In this document: one piece after another, positions 10,871 to 21,289 of the stretch
Layout: every line of letters starts with the position of its first letter
How positions within the stretch are numbered: the first letter of the stretch is position 1
From: Trichobilharzia regenti
Lineage: Eukaryota; Platyhelminthes; Trematoda; Strigeidida; Schistosomatidae
Assembly: GCA_944472135.2 (NCBI GenBank)
Contig: OX235263.1
Coordinates: 2,401,517 to 2,465,516 of the forward strand
DNA length: 64,000 bases
Direction of reading: 5' to 3'
Translations under genes and position numbers: made by a program
Notes under the pieces: generated by a model
Databases searched by the model: none
Seen by the model: the letters and a program-made list of their open reading frames with translations, nothing else
Told to the model about the DNA's origin: nothing

Positions 10871-12590
10871 TAAATCTTTCATCAGTACACTTTATGGCTG
10901 CTTTATTAATTTAATGGATGTTTAGGCGTCCCAGTTCATCGTTTTTCTTTCAGCGCTCACGCCTAAAAGTAGGTCTCAAGTTACATGTATCACGAAAATA
11001 TATCTCAAAAAAGATCATAAAAAAAAATAAATGGAAATATTAGATTTGTATCAACTACAAAGATTCATCTGATGACACGCACCATGTCTGCTCAAAATAA
11101 CTCGAAAAAACGTATCACTCTGTGTCAATGTAGCTGAAGAATGAATGATCAATTCATGGTTGTTTACTCAAGACCAACCCCATATTTTGGCGGGAGTCAT
11201 CCGTACTGCAGTCATCGTTCGCTGTTCGTTAAAAGACAGAGAAATACTATCAGAAGTATTATTGTGATTTATTGTTATGACATTTATTCTAGGACATTGT
11301 GTACAATAACCTAATGGTGAGTTCTATATTGGTGGAAGCATAAAGGATTCTTGAGCCACCAATCTGGTTTTTCGCGTTGGTTATTGCGCATAGTTCCTGA
11401 AAGTCTTCTAAGGACAGTGTGAAGTCCACTTTAGTCAGACCTCAACATTTGACACTCTGCATAAACACTCATGACAGACGTATTTACACTAACAATTCGA
11501 TCATGAGATTTGTGAGGATTTGGATCGACTTCATTCTAGTTGTCAGCTCATGTCATGAACCAACACACCAGTTCGAGAGATCATTGAAAACCACCAGCCG
11601 GGAGTAATGAACAGATATTTCGTCCAATTTCTGGAACTCCCCATCTGAATGGACAGTCCTGGACAGTCCTTGGAATCGTGACAATGCATTGATGAAAAGT
11701 TACAGAATAGGACGAGACACTCGTCCCCTTCTACTTGATTTTCAATCTTTTCTGCAAATGAGGCTGGTTCCTAACGAAGTCTATCCATTCAAATTTATCC
11801 GAATCTTCACAAATTCCATAATCTGAATATCAGATACCAGCTCACTGATGGCGACTTGATGGATATTTTGAAACTGTAATGAAAGTTTATGACTACTGGG
11901 GTCAACCATGTCAAACAAGGTGAAGTAGATTTCCATCGATAGCACTGGTGAGGGTAGTACAAACTGAAGAATTGGCGAAGTCATATGTCACGAGTCAGTG
12001 AATTTCATCTTTGCTGTTGAAATGGTCATTGGTCTTGGTCTTACAACATGAAAATCCAGGATGGTATATTTGGTGCAGACTGCTGAAAAGTACAACAGTA
12101 GGATGGAGTAGATGTCGACTCCGACCAGATTTTCACTAATTCCTCCAAATGATGTTACTCTATAAGGAAAGTGAACGATTGTAATTAAATTATTATTATT
12201 ATTATTTTATGACTAAGCTGTTTTTTATCGTTCGCTGATTCATTCTTTTGTACTGAAATACTTGGAATTTTAATTGGGCACCAGCTAGTAATTGGTGCAA
12301 CATGTTCATTCCTTTCCTTGGCACAGAATGAATTCTGTCAGCCGATTTTGCAATGTGGCCACCATGCAGGAAGACTCGCCATCGCGATAAACCGCTCCCT
12401 GAATTGTTGATATTACATGGTTAAAGGCAGCTGGCAGGAAGCCTTGGCTGCACATAGGTTTCGTGGCAGTAGGCACTAAGAACAGTCAGCAAGGCGTTTC
12501 TGAAAACTTGAAGGAACTCACGTCCCTTCTGAGATTCAAACTCACGTCACCCAGTGAATGCTGCATGCAGAGACGTTAACATTGAGTGAT
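10870..12590. other. No recognisable gene; a decayed SINE-B-like fragment near 11530-11650 and an ATT run at 12189-12206
   Basis: The only assignable parts are a minus-strand SINE-B-like fragment (GTCAGCTCATG, then GAACAGATATTTCGTCC) and an (ATT)n run. The remaining sequence shows no domain or repeat that I recognise. Confidence 0.4.
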
Positions 12591-12595
12591 TCGGT

Positions 12596-12790
12596 CTCAT
12601 GAATCAACTCCTGTGGGAGTGTGGCACTCGACAATCTGGGTTTGAATCTCAGAGGGGACATGAGTTTCTTCAAGACTACAAATACGCCTTGATGACTAGT
12701 GATAGCCAACTAGCATGAAACATAGGTACATTCAAGGCATCCTACCAATTGCCTCCAACCATCTGATATCAAGAATTCACTATGAAATAC
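12596..12790 (+). mobile_element. SINE-D, tRNA-like
   Basis: A B-box-like GGGTTTGAATCTCAG is followed by a body with GGGACATGAGTTTC, AATACGCCTTGATGACTAG, GCCAACTAGCATGAAACATA and a 3' end TGCCTCCAACCATC. The same order occurs at 53905-54075 (plus) and partly at 20362-20460 (minus). Old and diverged. Confidence 0.6.
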
Positions 12791-12949
12791 TCGGTCTCTG
12801 TGGATGGCCCGGCTCCTTGAACATTGACTTTGACTGTTTGTGAAGGTGCAACATAATATCATTACTAGTGAATAACCACTAGTTGCAATTTATTCAAGGG
12901 TGTATAAAAATGCATAGGAAAAAAGAGTAATGATGAAAATTTTAAGAAA

Positions 12950-13240
12950 AAATGTGAATAATACGGGATTTCAAGTCTCTGTAGTACCACCATATGAAGG
13001 AAAGCAGCAGAGGCCTCACCTAGGATTCTCAATGAATCTGGAATTAGAGTGGCATTTAAACCAGTAAACAAACTCTCTCAGAGATAAAATTTGTCAGCTT
13101 AAGAACCACACAGATCCAATTAAGAAAATACTTTAACATAGTTAATGCCATGCGATAACTGTAGGGTCGATTACGTAAGTCAGTTCGACTAGTAGATCAA
13201 GGTCAACTAGATTATTGGAATATTGGGATTTAGGCCGACG
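12950..13240 (+). pseudogene. PLE3 relic: end of RT region to start of GIY-YIG
   Basis: Broken plus-strand frames read NSGIRVAFKPVNKLSQ and later MPCDNCRVDYVSQFD. The latter corresponds to the C-x2-C and YIGQTGR region of a Penelope GIY-YIG nuclease, with Y-V-S-Q in place of Y-I-G-Q. It parallels 39535-39735 closely. Interrupted on the right by the CR1 3' end. Confidence 0.55.
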
Positions 13241-13261
13241 TAGAATAAGTGACCCTATAAT

Positions 13262-14280
13262 AATAATAATAATCTGCTTTATTCCAAAACATTACTTGTG
13301 ATACAGAATCGAATTCTCAGTATTTTACTACAGTATTCCATCCAGTTGGTACATTAACAATGAAATAAAATTCTACACAGATTAGGGGAATCTCTGTTCC
13401 TTCTGACAAACAACATATTGGCATGTCGGAAGCAAAGTCAAAATTGAACAGAGTGTTTGAAGGTGTTTCAAAAGTAGATGCTAGCATATTTACTGGCGTA
13501 AGCGATGACAAAATGGTCGACATATACAGAGTGTGAGAGAACGAAGAATTCTTTACTGGAGTTAGAAAGGAAGCAAGAAACAAAGCAGCACATAAAAGAA
13601 AAAAGTGAGAGAGAAAAGGAAAAGAATGAAAGAAAACGTTGTATCTATAAATGATATGAGTTGGAAAGACGAGATCCAGTTGTTCTACTGACTATTCAAT
13701 AAGTTATAGGTATCACGCCTAATGCTTTCTTTATCGCACAGAACACGAGCTAAGTAGGGTATGGTTGAGTTTTTGTACTTACTAGTGCGGGCATATAGTT
13801 TTCTAAATAGGCTTCTGGTTTTCCCTGAAGAGATACAAGGGGAGAGTTGTGAATGAAGAGGGTGTTGTGAGTTAGATAAAATGGATTTAGCCCATTTTCA
13901 CATGAGTCCAAATGCCTGTCAACCAGAATATTAACAAGCTGGCTAAGTGGCACCCTGTGGCTTAATCTACTGACAACCTTTAACATCCTGCGTAATAAGG
14001 TATAGTCCTTCTTCAGTAGCCCTGGAAAAACTAAGGGTAACAATAGAGAATAATAGGCAGAATGCAAGAGTTAACGAATTGTAGGAGTAAGGGTTGGGTT
14101 TGGTTATACCAGAATATCTTAACTTCTTGATGTAGAAGGTAAGACTGAATATTTTCTTAGAAATCATCAAGATATGAGACGACCAGGAAAAATCAGCAGA
14201 TAGAATGACACCTAGGTATTTAATTTCTGACTTGGTTTCTATTCCAGTGCCAGTGTTGCTTCCCTGTCTGACCATCTAGT
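13262..14280 (-). pseudogene. CR1-like LINE 3' end, 5'-truncated
   Basis: The minus strand encodes the end of the reverse transcriptase and its C-terminal domain: TKSEIKYLGVILSADFSWSS, SKKIFSLTFYIKKLRYSGI, LLKKDYTLLRRMLKVVSRLS, then SQLVNILVDRHLDSCENG and the ALVSTKT region. Several frameshifts separate them. The non-coding 3' part ends CTTTATTCCA on the plus strand (polyadenylation-like GGAATAAAG on the minus strand), followed by an (ATT)n tail at 13262-13275. The near twin is 48710-49705. Confidence 0.8.
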
Positions 14281-14520
14281 CTTCACAATGAAGCCAGCGA
14301 AGGCAGCTGTTAATGGAATTTTTCAATAGCCTGTTGGAAATGCTTATCGTGACACGCCTGATCTAAGTATCTGAAGTATATGGAAGTGCCGACTAGACAT
14401 AAGTGTCTATAAAGGAGGAAGCTGACTGTATACCCTTGACCATGTGTACTGGGTATTTAGACACAGAGTAGATTTCAGTAATCTTGCGGATGATGACTAA
14501 CTTATACTTTTACTTATATC
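14280..14520 (-). pseudogene. Short RTE LINE fragment
   Basis: CACAATGAAGCCAGCGAAGG and the text to about 14370 parallel the RTE segment at 21620-21700 on the same strand (CAGTCTGGAGCCAGCGAAGG). Nothing further is recognised up to 14520. Confidence 0.4.
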
Positions 14521-14529
14521 AATGACTAA

Positions 14530-14715
14530 CAGTGGTAAAATCCAAGACAACGTGCATTTCGTCCTGTTTAAGACTCGTCAACTGGATGTGTACCCGCCTT
14601 CCCCAGTGAGTGATGTTTTACCTACTGAGGTTCGATCCATGAATCCATCGTTTCAAAAGCCGAAACATTATCCACTAGACTACTTGGGCCACGAGAGGCA
14701 CATCGTGTACAACGG
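14530..14715 (-). mobile_element. SINE-C copy 1
   Basis: Minus-strand SINE: B-box-like GGATCGAACCTCAGTAGG, internal CACTGGGGAAGGCGGG and a 3' part AAACAGGACGAAATGCACG. It belongs to a cluster of three with 14860-15035 and 15100-15275. Confidence 0.55.
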
Positions 14716-14859
14716 GTATGAGTATTTATTTAATTCAATTTGGATTTTTTCCGATGACTGATTGAACTGAAGTGTTCGGCCTCAGGCTGACATTTCAGCT
14801 CCTTGTACAGCTACTTCGACGATGTCTATTTATTTCACTTGAAGTAAATTGGTGGATAA

Positions 14860-15035
14860 TTACTAGTAGTGGATGGAATCCAGGATGCGCATTTCGTCCT
14901 ATTTGGGGCTCATCTACTAGTGAATGTACCTGCATTCCCCAATGAGTGAAGGTTTTCCCACTGGGATCCGAATCCAATACCCATTCGTTTTAAACACGAT
15001 GACGTTGTACACAGTCTCTGAGCACTTTGGTCCAA
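14860..15035 (-). mobile_element. SINE-C copy 2
   Basis: Minus-strand copy: GGATTCGGATCCCAGTGGG at the B-box position and AAATAGGACGAAATGCGCAT in the body, same order as copy 1. Confidence 0.55.
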
Positions 15036-15099
15036 TTAGTTAATAGGAAAGTCAAAATTCAATGAAAAATATATAACAACTGATGACTCGTTGTAGAAA

Positions 15100-15275
15100 A
15101 GGTGGTTCTCGTGGCCCAAATGAATTGAGCCTTGGCGTTCGAAACGATGGGTTTCGGCTTCGAACCTCAGTAGGAGCACACTGAATCACTAGAGAATGCA
15201 AGTACATCCACTGGCTGACAAATCCCGAATAGGATGAAATGCGAGTTGTCCTAGATTGCACGACTGCTAGTCACC
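15100..15275 (+). mobile_element. SINE-C copy 3
   Basis: Plus-strand copy with A-box-like CGTGGCCCAAATGAATTGAG, B-box-like GGCTTCGAACCTCAGTAGG and body GAATAGGATGAAATGCGAG. This copy best shows the tRNA-like head. Confidence 0.6.
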
Positions 15276-15441
15276 ATCCATCAGATTACTTCGAACTAAA
15301 TCACTAGCGATCGCCGAAATTTCCACATAAGGATCTGACTTGTCAACCTGAGGCCAACCAATCGTCGGGAAAGTCTAAATTAAATTAAAATAGATTTCAG
15401 TGCCTATTATGCTTAATAGTTATTCATTGAAAGTGTATTCG

Positions 15442-15505
15442 TTGGAGGATTTCATCATGAGCTGACATCAGTTAGAGAACCATTGAAAAACCTGGACAGT
15501 TAATT
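15442..15505 (-). mobile_element. SINE-B 3' fragment
   Basis: TTTCATCATGAGCTGACATC and GTTAGAGAACCATTGAAAAA are the 3' end of SINE-B in reverse orientation. The head is missing. Confidence 0.6.
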
Positions 15506-15529
15506 GGAGGAAAAGAGAGAAGTCTTTCA

Positions 15530-15740
15530 GGGAAGCTTTGTTCATCAAAACCAATAGCAGACACCTGCAATCGGAATGATACAACGCATATACCGGATAT
15601 CTGAAAAATTCCAACAGTCAAACAGAGGAAAAGAGAGAAACCGTGTGACTCATCTGATATGATTATAAGCTGCAATACATTGTGCTGGAAACCTTGTCAT
15701 CCATTTATTAATACTGCACACTGGGTGATATTTGAAATAA
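15530..15740 (+). pseudogene. PLE3 relic: C-terminal end of the GIY-YIG ORF
   Basis: EALFIKTNSRHLQSE parallels the PLE3 C-terminus seen at 39860-39900 (EVLFIEPTPATCNEND) and on the minus strand at 15960-16020 (ESLFIESTHNACNRND). Short, with stops. Confidence 0.5.
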
Positions 15741-15779
15741 ACTTAACTATCATGAACTTATTTCCATTGTGGGTAAAAC

Positions 15780-17230
15780 GCATTTTGATGAAGTCTCGCA
15801 GTGTTTTACGGTAATATTTACTGATGACTACGTTACGAGTCCAATTTATTACTGCTCATAATCATATCAAGGTACTCACACAACTTTCTAGCTTCGTATG
15901 TATAATTCCACCATTTTCCATCGCTTGGTCTGATTGGTAGTAATATCTCCCATATATCTGGTGTCGCCAATAAGTCATTCCTATTGCATGCGTTGTGTGT
16001 AGACTCGATGAACAAGGATTCAATGATCAACCACTCTCTCCACCCAACTATATTACTTCTTATGATTTCAATCCTCTCTCATCATGCTATTGTGTGATTG
16101 TGTGTTAATGCATGCAGTGCAATTGCTGAGCTTTTCTATAAATTACTTATCTTCGCGGGATCATTCATTCAAACCTTAGCTAAATTCTTATGTTCTGATA
16201 ATCTCACTACTTCTGATCTACCGGTTTGATCTATGTAGTTGACTTAACTCACAGTCACTGCAAGGTAATCAGTAAATTATATTATTTGTTCTGATAGGGT
16301 CAACCTACAGAGTTTTTTAGGCTACAGAGCTTGTCTTACCTGAGTGAGTTTTTGGGCTTGAATGCCAATCTAATTCCTGTTTTATTGAGAATCCTACGTA
16401 GGGAGGGTCTCAGATGTTCTCTCCTTATATGGTAGACCTGTAGATGCCTCATATTCTCTTATGTTATCATTATCAGTTTCACCATTATTTTTATTTTGCT
16501 TTTGACCTTTTCTAATCCTCCTAATGAATTTTACAGGATAGTTATTTACACCAACGCTTCTTCTATCTATTTCATTTCATAATTTTGGTTTTTTAATGTG
16601 TACTACCTCCTACTATCGCTCGGTTTGTTAGACACTTAACTAAGGCTGCCTTCACAGACAGATGATGGATGAGAGGAATCAGGTGTCTAAATATCTATTA
16701 ACACAATGTGTTGGCTTTTTATAAACACTAGTGTGCAGTTTACCTTCATGCATTCGTTTTATTTTACCATCTGACATCATGGCTCATTCTCCTTATTCAT
16801 TTTCCGATACAAATGTGAATTTTATTCCTCTACTAATGAGTTTATATGTGTCAAGAAGCTAGAGATATGTTCTGTTCTGTGAAGGTGTCGTCTGCATACC
16901 TCCACCATATCTTTGGAGTAGGATTAAATGTTGTGTTAAGAGCAATATTTTCCCAGCTGTCCATAAATATGGCTGCCACGATAGGGGATATTGGTGATAC
17001 ATTCCATTGCTACACCTTCTGTTTGTTTACGTATTTTACCCTGGAATTTAAAGATAGTAGATGTGAGGTATAACTGAATTCCTAAAATTATTTTCTCATT
17101 GGGCAGCTTTGTCCTATGGATAAGTTAGAGATCAGAAGTTAGTTTTCTTTTCACTGCTTCAAAGGCCATGTTGATCGGTATATTAGTATAAAGTCTAGTT
17201 ATATCAAAACTAACCATTGTTTCATTATTC
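15780..17230 (-). pseudogene. PLE3: reverse transcriptase and GIY-YIG, decayed
   Basis: The minus strand gives, in order, PLE reverse transcriptase motif B (SPISPIVAAIFMDSWEN, about 16970), motif C (WWRYADDTFT, about 16890), a STGLPYKERTSETL segment typical of the end of Penelope RT (about 16440), the YIG box as NYIDQTGR with RLSEHKNLAK (about 16220), then ESLFIESTHNACNRND and a stop near 15833. Family YIGQTGR has become YIDQTGR. Many stops and shifts separate the blocks. A Penelope ORF encodes RT plus the GIY-YIG nuclease in this order, so one decayed copy explains the region. Confidence 0.75.
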
Positions 17231-17235
17231 TTCAA

Positions 17236-17990
17236 ATGAATGTCACTAAGAAGACAATTGCAGTGAAGAAAATTTTCTTTTCAACGAAGTCATCATCACC
17301 ATCATCCTTCAAAGTAATATGCAAGATTCAATCAAACCTATCAAAGGGAGTGAAATCAAGACATCTGGGCATAGCCAAAGCGCTAGCTATCCAAAAGCTC
17401 AAACCCACGCTTTGTATCCAAAAGAAATACGTCCAACACCTGTCTCTGTCATGGTCATCATTAAAAGGTAATTTTTTAGTAGTGACCATCCCATCGCCAT
17501 TCTTATCCAAACTTCCTGTTTATTCATGTTATTTTTTTAAGTTTTTCTTAATTCCTGTTTACACTACCATATTTTCATATCCGAACTTCGTGTTTATCTT
17601 GTCATTTTACTATTTCTATATATTTAATCCCTGATTGCATAAACAAGTATTCATCACATTAGTCCTTATCCAAACATCCTGTCTATTTTGTTGTTTCTAC
17701 ATTTCTAACCCCTAATTGCACAATGTCAATTTTCTTAGTTATCATGATGCTACTTTGTCTGTTTTATCCGTCCCCCTGTTTATTATGGCATTCCTATTCC
17801 TAATTGTAATTTTTATTATTGTGACCCTTAACCGGAAATTATTCTGGAACTTTCCCATCCATTTGATATAAATACACGAATGTACAGCCTAGATGATGAC
17901 GTCGTCGAAAAGAAAATTTTCTTCGCTGCGATTGTCTTCTTATTTACTCCTATGACTCAATGTGTATATTCCGTGATTTAAATGAATGTC
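17236..17990 (+). mobile_element. PLE1 relic: GIY-YIG C-terminus and full 3' tail
   Basis: From about 17300: FKVICKIQSNLSKGVKSRHL, then AIQKLKPTLCIQKKYVQHL and a stop just after. The pyrimidine-rich tail (17460-17870) matches those at 38640 and 45680. The terminal block at 17880-17930 contains TGTACAGCCTAGATGATGAC, GTCGTCGAAAAG and the perfect hairpin AAGAAAATTTTCTT followed by CGCTG. The nuclease core upstream is missing. Confidence 0.75.
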
Positions 17991-18299
17991 ATTTAGTTTC
18001 CTTTTCATTTCATATGAATTAGTTAGTTAGCCTAGAGTTCGAATGATTTCTAATGGGACAGAATTTTAGAGTTAGGCGTTTTGATAATTTATTGTAGGAG
18101 AATTTCTGAAATCTACTATTGGTTATATGGGATAACCTGGTTTATGTATTTTAATAATACCATATATTCTACTTGCATTATTATTTTTAGGCATTAAATT
18201 AAACCACTAAGACTCACCCAATGCGCCTTAATTCTGTGTATTAAATCCGCTGTAGATTTCTTAATCTTATTCATTATTGTGCATAGAGGCTTCTCAATT

Positions 18300-18720
18300 T
18301 CCTCTTATGGAGCCGTTTCAATATGTTCAGTGACTTTCTTGATATAGTCAGATTTGAACTAATTTCTTTTGAACACACAGCTACGGCTTCTCGATGCATA
18401 TTGCGACGGCTTCTGTAGTACAAAGAAGTCAGAAACATACTGCTTTTGATAGGTTTCTGTTGACTTTGTAAATCATTTTGAAAGAATCAGTTGAGATGTT
18501 GTAGGAGGTGTTGACCAGATGTTCAATAATGGCACTTCTAACTGAACCGGTGCCTCCTCCTTGCAGCCACGCTGTGTAATGTTCTCTAACACGTTTTGGA
18601 AGGACGCGCATATAGCGACTAGGTACATTTGTGATGACGATGTTATTGTCCTGTTTTAGACTAATTATAGTAAGTCTTTCCAATTTTTTCACGTTTGATT
18701 TTGCCTTCTTTTGAAATTAT
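18300..18720 (-). pseudogene. PLE1 relic, GIY-YIG domain
   Basis: The minus strand (18429-18692) reads SRYMRVLPKRVREHYTAWLQ, VRSAIIEHLVNTSYNISTD and FKMIYKVNRNLSKAV. The C-terminal CVQKK block follows in another frame near 18370. The paired-cysteine segment is lost. Confidence 0.7.
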
Positions 18721-19221
18721 ATTCTGCTGTAGTACCTAAATTCTGCACTCATATTAGATGACGAAAAATACTGAGTGGTAAATTTTTGAGTGCTAGTATT
18801 ACTACTTATACCATAAACGTAGTGTAATTCTGTCAAAGAATAAAAGTCATGCATCAGTAGTCATCACAATATTAGGTCCGTGCATGTGACATTGCAGACA
18901 GAGGTAAGGATGTGTATGCTTAGCTAAATAATGCATTCTTCTTTTTTCGTGCTTCAGACACTGACGAATCTATGAAGCAGTTAGTGCAAATACTTCAAAA
19001 GTGGTGATTGATAAGAGTAGTTGCAAACCACAAATTCAAACCAGCGGTGCCTTTTAGTTGGATTAAAGCTGAACACCACACAAGATGGGTATTTCTGAAA
19101 CGGGAAAAACTGTTTGAAAAATCACTCCTCGACTATCTTATCACAAAATGTTTACTTATTTGAACGTTTCAGTGGACTCTGTAGGCACGTCCTGATTAAT
19201 TATTGAAAGTGGGTGGTATGT
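18720..19221. other. No recognisable gene
   Basis: AT-rich sequence without assignable element or open frame. It ends at the target site of the RTE insertion. Confidence 0.4.
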
Positions 19222-19234
19222 ATCACTAATCCAT
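19222..19234. repeat. Target-site duplication of RTE copy A (left)
   Basis: ATCACTAATCCAT occurs here and, without mismatch, at 20337-20349. It brackets the 5'-truncated RTE exactly. Confidence 0.9.
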
Positions 19235-20336
19235 GACAGCGAAGTAATTTGGAAATTACTGGAGTACTACGGTGTACTCCAAATATTCATCAATCTTATT
19301 CAACAGCTGTACGACAACGGCACATGTCAAGTGATCCACAGCGGAAAACTCGGCAAGGCGTTTGGAGTAAACACAGGAGTCAGACAAGGGTGCATACTAT
19401 CACCCACGATGATATTCCTAATTGTAGTGGACTGGACTGGATTATGAGTCAGACAGTGAGTTGGAAACGAGCAGACAGGGATATCCTGGACCAACGCGAA
19501 GAAGCAGCTGGCGAAGACAGGACTCCATGTGAACATAGACAAGACGAAGGTGATGAAAATAACCAATTAACCAGCCAACAACAACAACAGCAGCAACATC
19601 CAGCGTCAATCACCATCAAAGGGAAGGATTTAAAAGAGATTACTTCATTCACTTATCTAGCATTGAGCATTGTCTCAACTACAGCCAGTCGGAACGGACG
19701 AGGATATCAAATCGAGCGAGAATCGGGAAGACGAGAAACGTACACATTCATCAACCTGAAACCAATCTGGAAATCTCCGTCACTCAGCCAGCATCAACAA
19801 GAAAATTCAGTCGGATTTTCAATACAAATAACGTCAAGTCAGACAGTTCTTCTATATGGATCAGAAACTTGGCGGGCGGGTCACAAAGAATATTTCCAAC
19901 GGCCTGTTTCAGACCTACCTTTATCAACCAACAACTGTCTTCGCTGGCTCTATACTGAAGATCAGATGGCCGGCCCGGAAATGATCACCAACGAGAAACT
20001 ATGGTAACAGACAAACAAAACTAGAATCAATCGCCCAACAAATATGCAGGAGAAAGTGTATTGAGATAGATTGGACATTTGTGACCGAGGAGGCCGCTGA
20101 GTGACATCGCGTGCGCGTCAGGCGACTGCTCGAGTGGAACCAGGCCGAAAGGGAAGTGGCGAGTGGGACGTTTGTGCAAGGGTGACATAAAGGAGATCGT
20201 GTGAAGAGGAGTTGAAACAGTATGGACTGACATGGATGCAGATGAAAAGTAGAGCAGAAGACAGAAATGGCAAGTGGAGATGTGCAATTGAAGCCCTATG
20301 TTCCACTAGGAACCCAAGGGAACAATAACAATAATA
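19235..20336 (+). mobile_element. RTE LINE, 5'-truncated, young insertion (copy A)
   Basis: The element begins in the middle of the reverse transcriptase (SEVIWKLLEYYGV), then IFINLIQQLYDNGTCQVIH, VRQGCILSPT (motif B), IFLIVVDW, then loses the frame. The downstream part includes NQLTSQQQQQQQH and KGKDLKEITSFTYLA, and the C-terminus to WNQAEREVASGT. The 3' end AAGCCCTATGTTCCACTAGG is followed by a TAA-rich tail. The 252-codon open frame (19249-20007) joins different frames of the original protein and is not a gene. Perfect 13-bp duplications date the insertion as recent. It shares frame-breaking changes with copies at 40429 and 51485. Confidence 0.85.
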
Positions 20337-20361
20337 ATCACTAATCCATCGTATTTTGATC

Positions 20362-20460
20362 TAAATGAGATGGTTGAAGGCAATCGGCAAGAAACCTTGG
20401 ATCTAAATTTCATGCTATTTGGTGCTTGTCAGCAAGCTATGCCGACATGAATAATTACTA
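20362..20460 (-). mobile_element. SINE-D fragment
   Basis: GGTTGAAGGCAATCGGCAAG and TTTCATGCTATTTGGTGC are the reverse complement of the SINE-D 3' half. The head is absent. Confidence 0.5.
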
Positions 20461-21288
20461 ACTAATGCACAATCAAAATTAATCTAAACTGCCGTCTGAA
20501 CAAGATCCTACACTTAGTTTTCACAGAGATGTGAAGGCGAGCTCCATTCCTGCATTCTGATCACTGCATTATTCGGATTTTGCCGAAAGTGTATGACAAG
20601 CTATGCAAAACAGCCTTGGTTCACCTAATAAGAAAAATACAAGAACAATGCTCCTCACATAACAATATTCAAGCACTAAGATGAATATTGATTCAAAGTG
20701 ACTGTGACCTATTCATCGCTGAAGTGTCAGAAATAGCTCTCTCAAATATCACCTTCTATCTCAAATTCTGTTTGAACATTTGTCAAATCACTTCCAAGTC
20801 GAAAATTCCTACTTTCCACTAAATAATTATTTTACACAAAATTGTACTTGTAATAATAAACTATTAAAACATTTGAATTGACTTCGGAACATCAACACAC
20901 TTCTAAACTAAATAGGAACAGAATGAATGACGCGTATTCATCTGCAGGATTTCAATCGAACATCACAATTTTAAGTTTATCTGTGTAAATTGCAGATGAC
21001 AAATATGATTAATGAATACGAATTGCAAGAATGTCCAACTAGGCAACTAAAATTTAGGTGATTCGTCTTTCCAACTTAGATCCAGATTGCGACACTGCTT
21101 ACGAGAATGATCTCAAACAAGTGACACCACCATCCAGCGTTTATATTACTTCGATCTCAGAAGAAACCACCACCACTACTCCAAATATCTTAAATATCGA
21201 CGGAATTCAGCATTTAAAACGATCATGCCTCATAATGAATCTTGATAGTGTTATTAGAAGGAGTTTATGCGTAACAGAAACATGATGT
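20460..21288. other. No recognisable gene
   Basis: A 75-codon frame at 21058-21285 shows no known domain. No repeat family recognised. Confidence 0.4.
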
Positions 21289-21289
21289 A

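Noticed and set aside
19249..20007. 252-codon open frame with a polyglutamine run, a candidate novel gene
   Set aside because: It alternates between frames of the RTE reverse transcriptase and C-terminal region inside an insertion with target duplications. The CAA/CAG run is part of the LINE.
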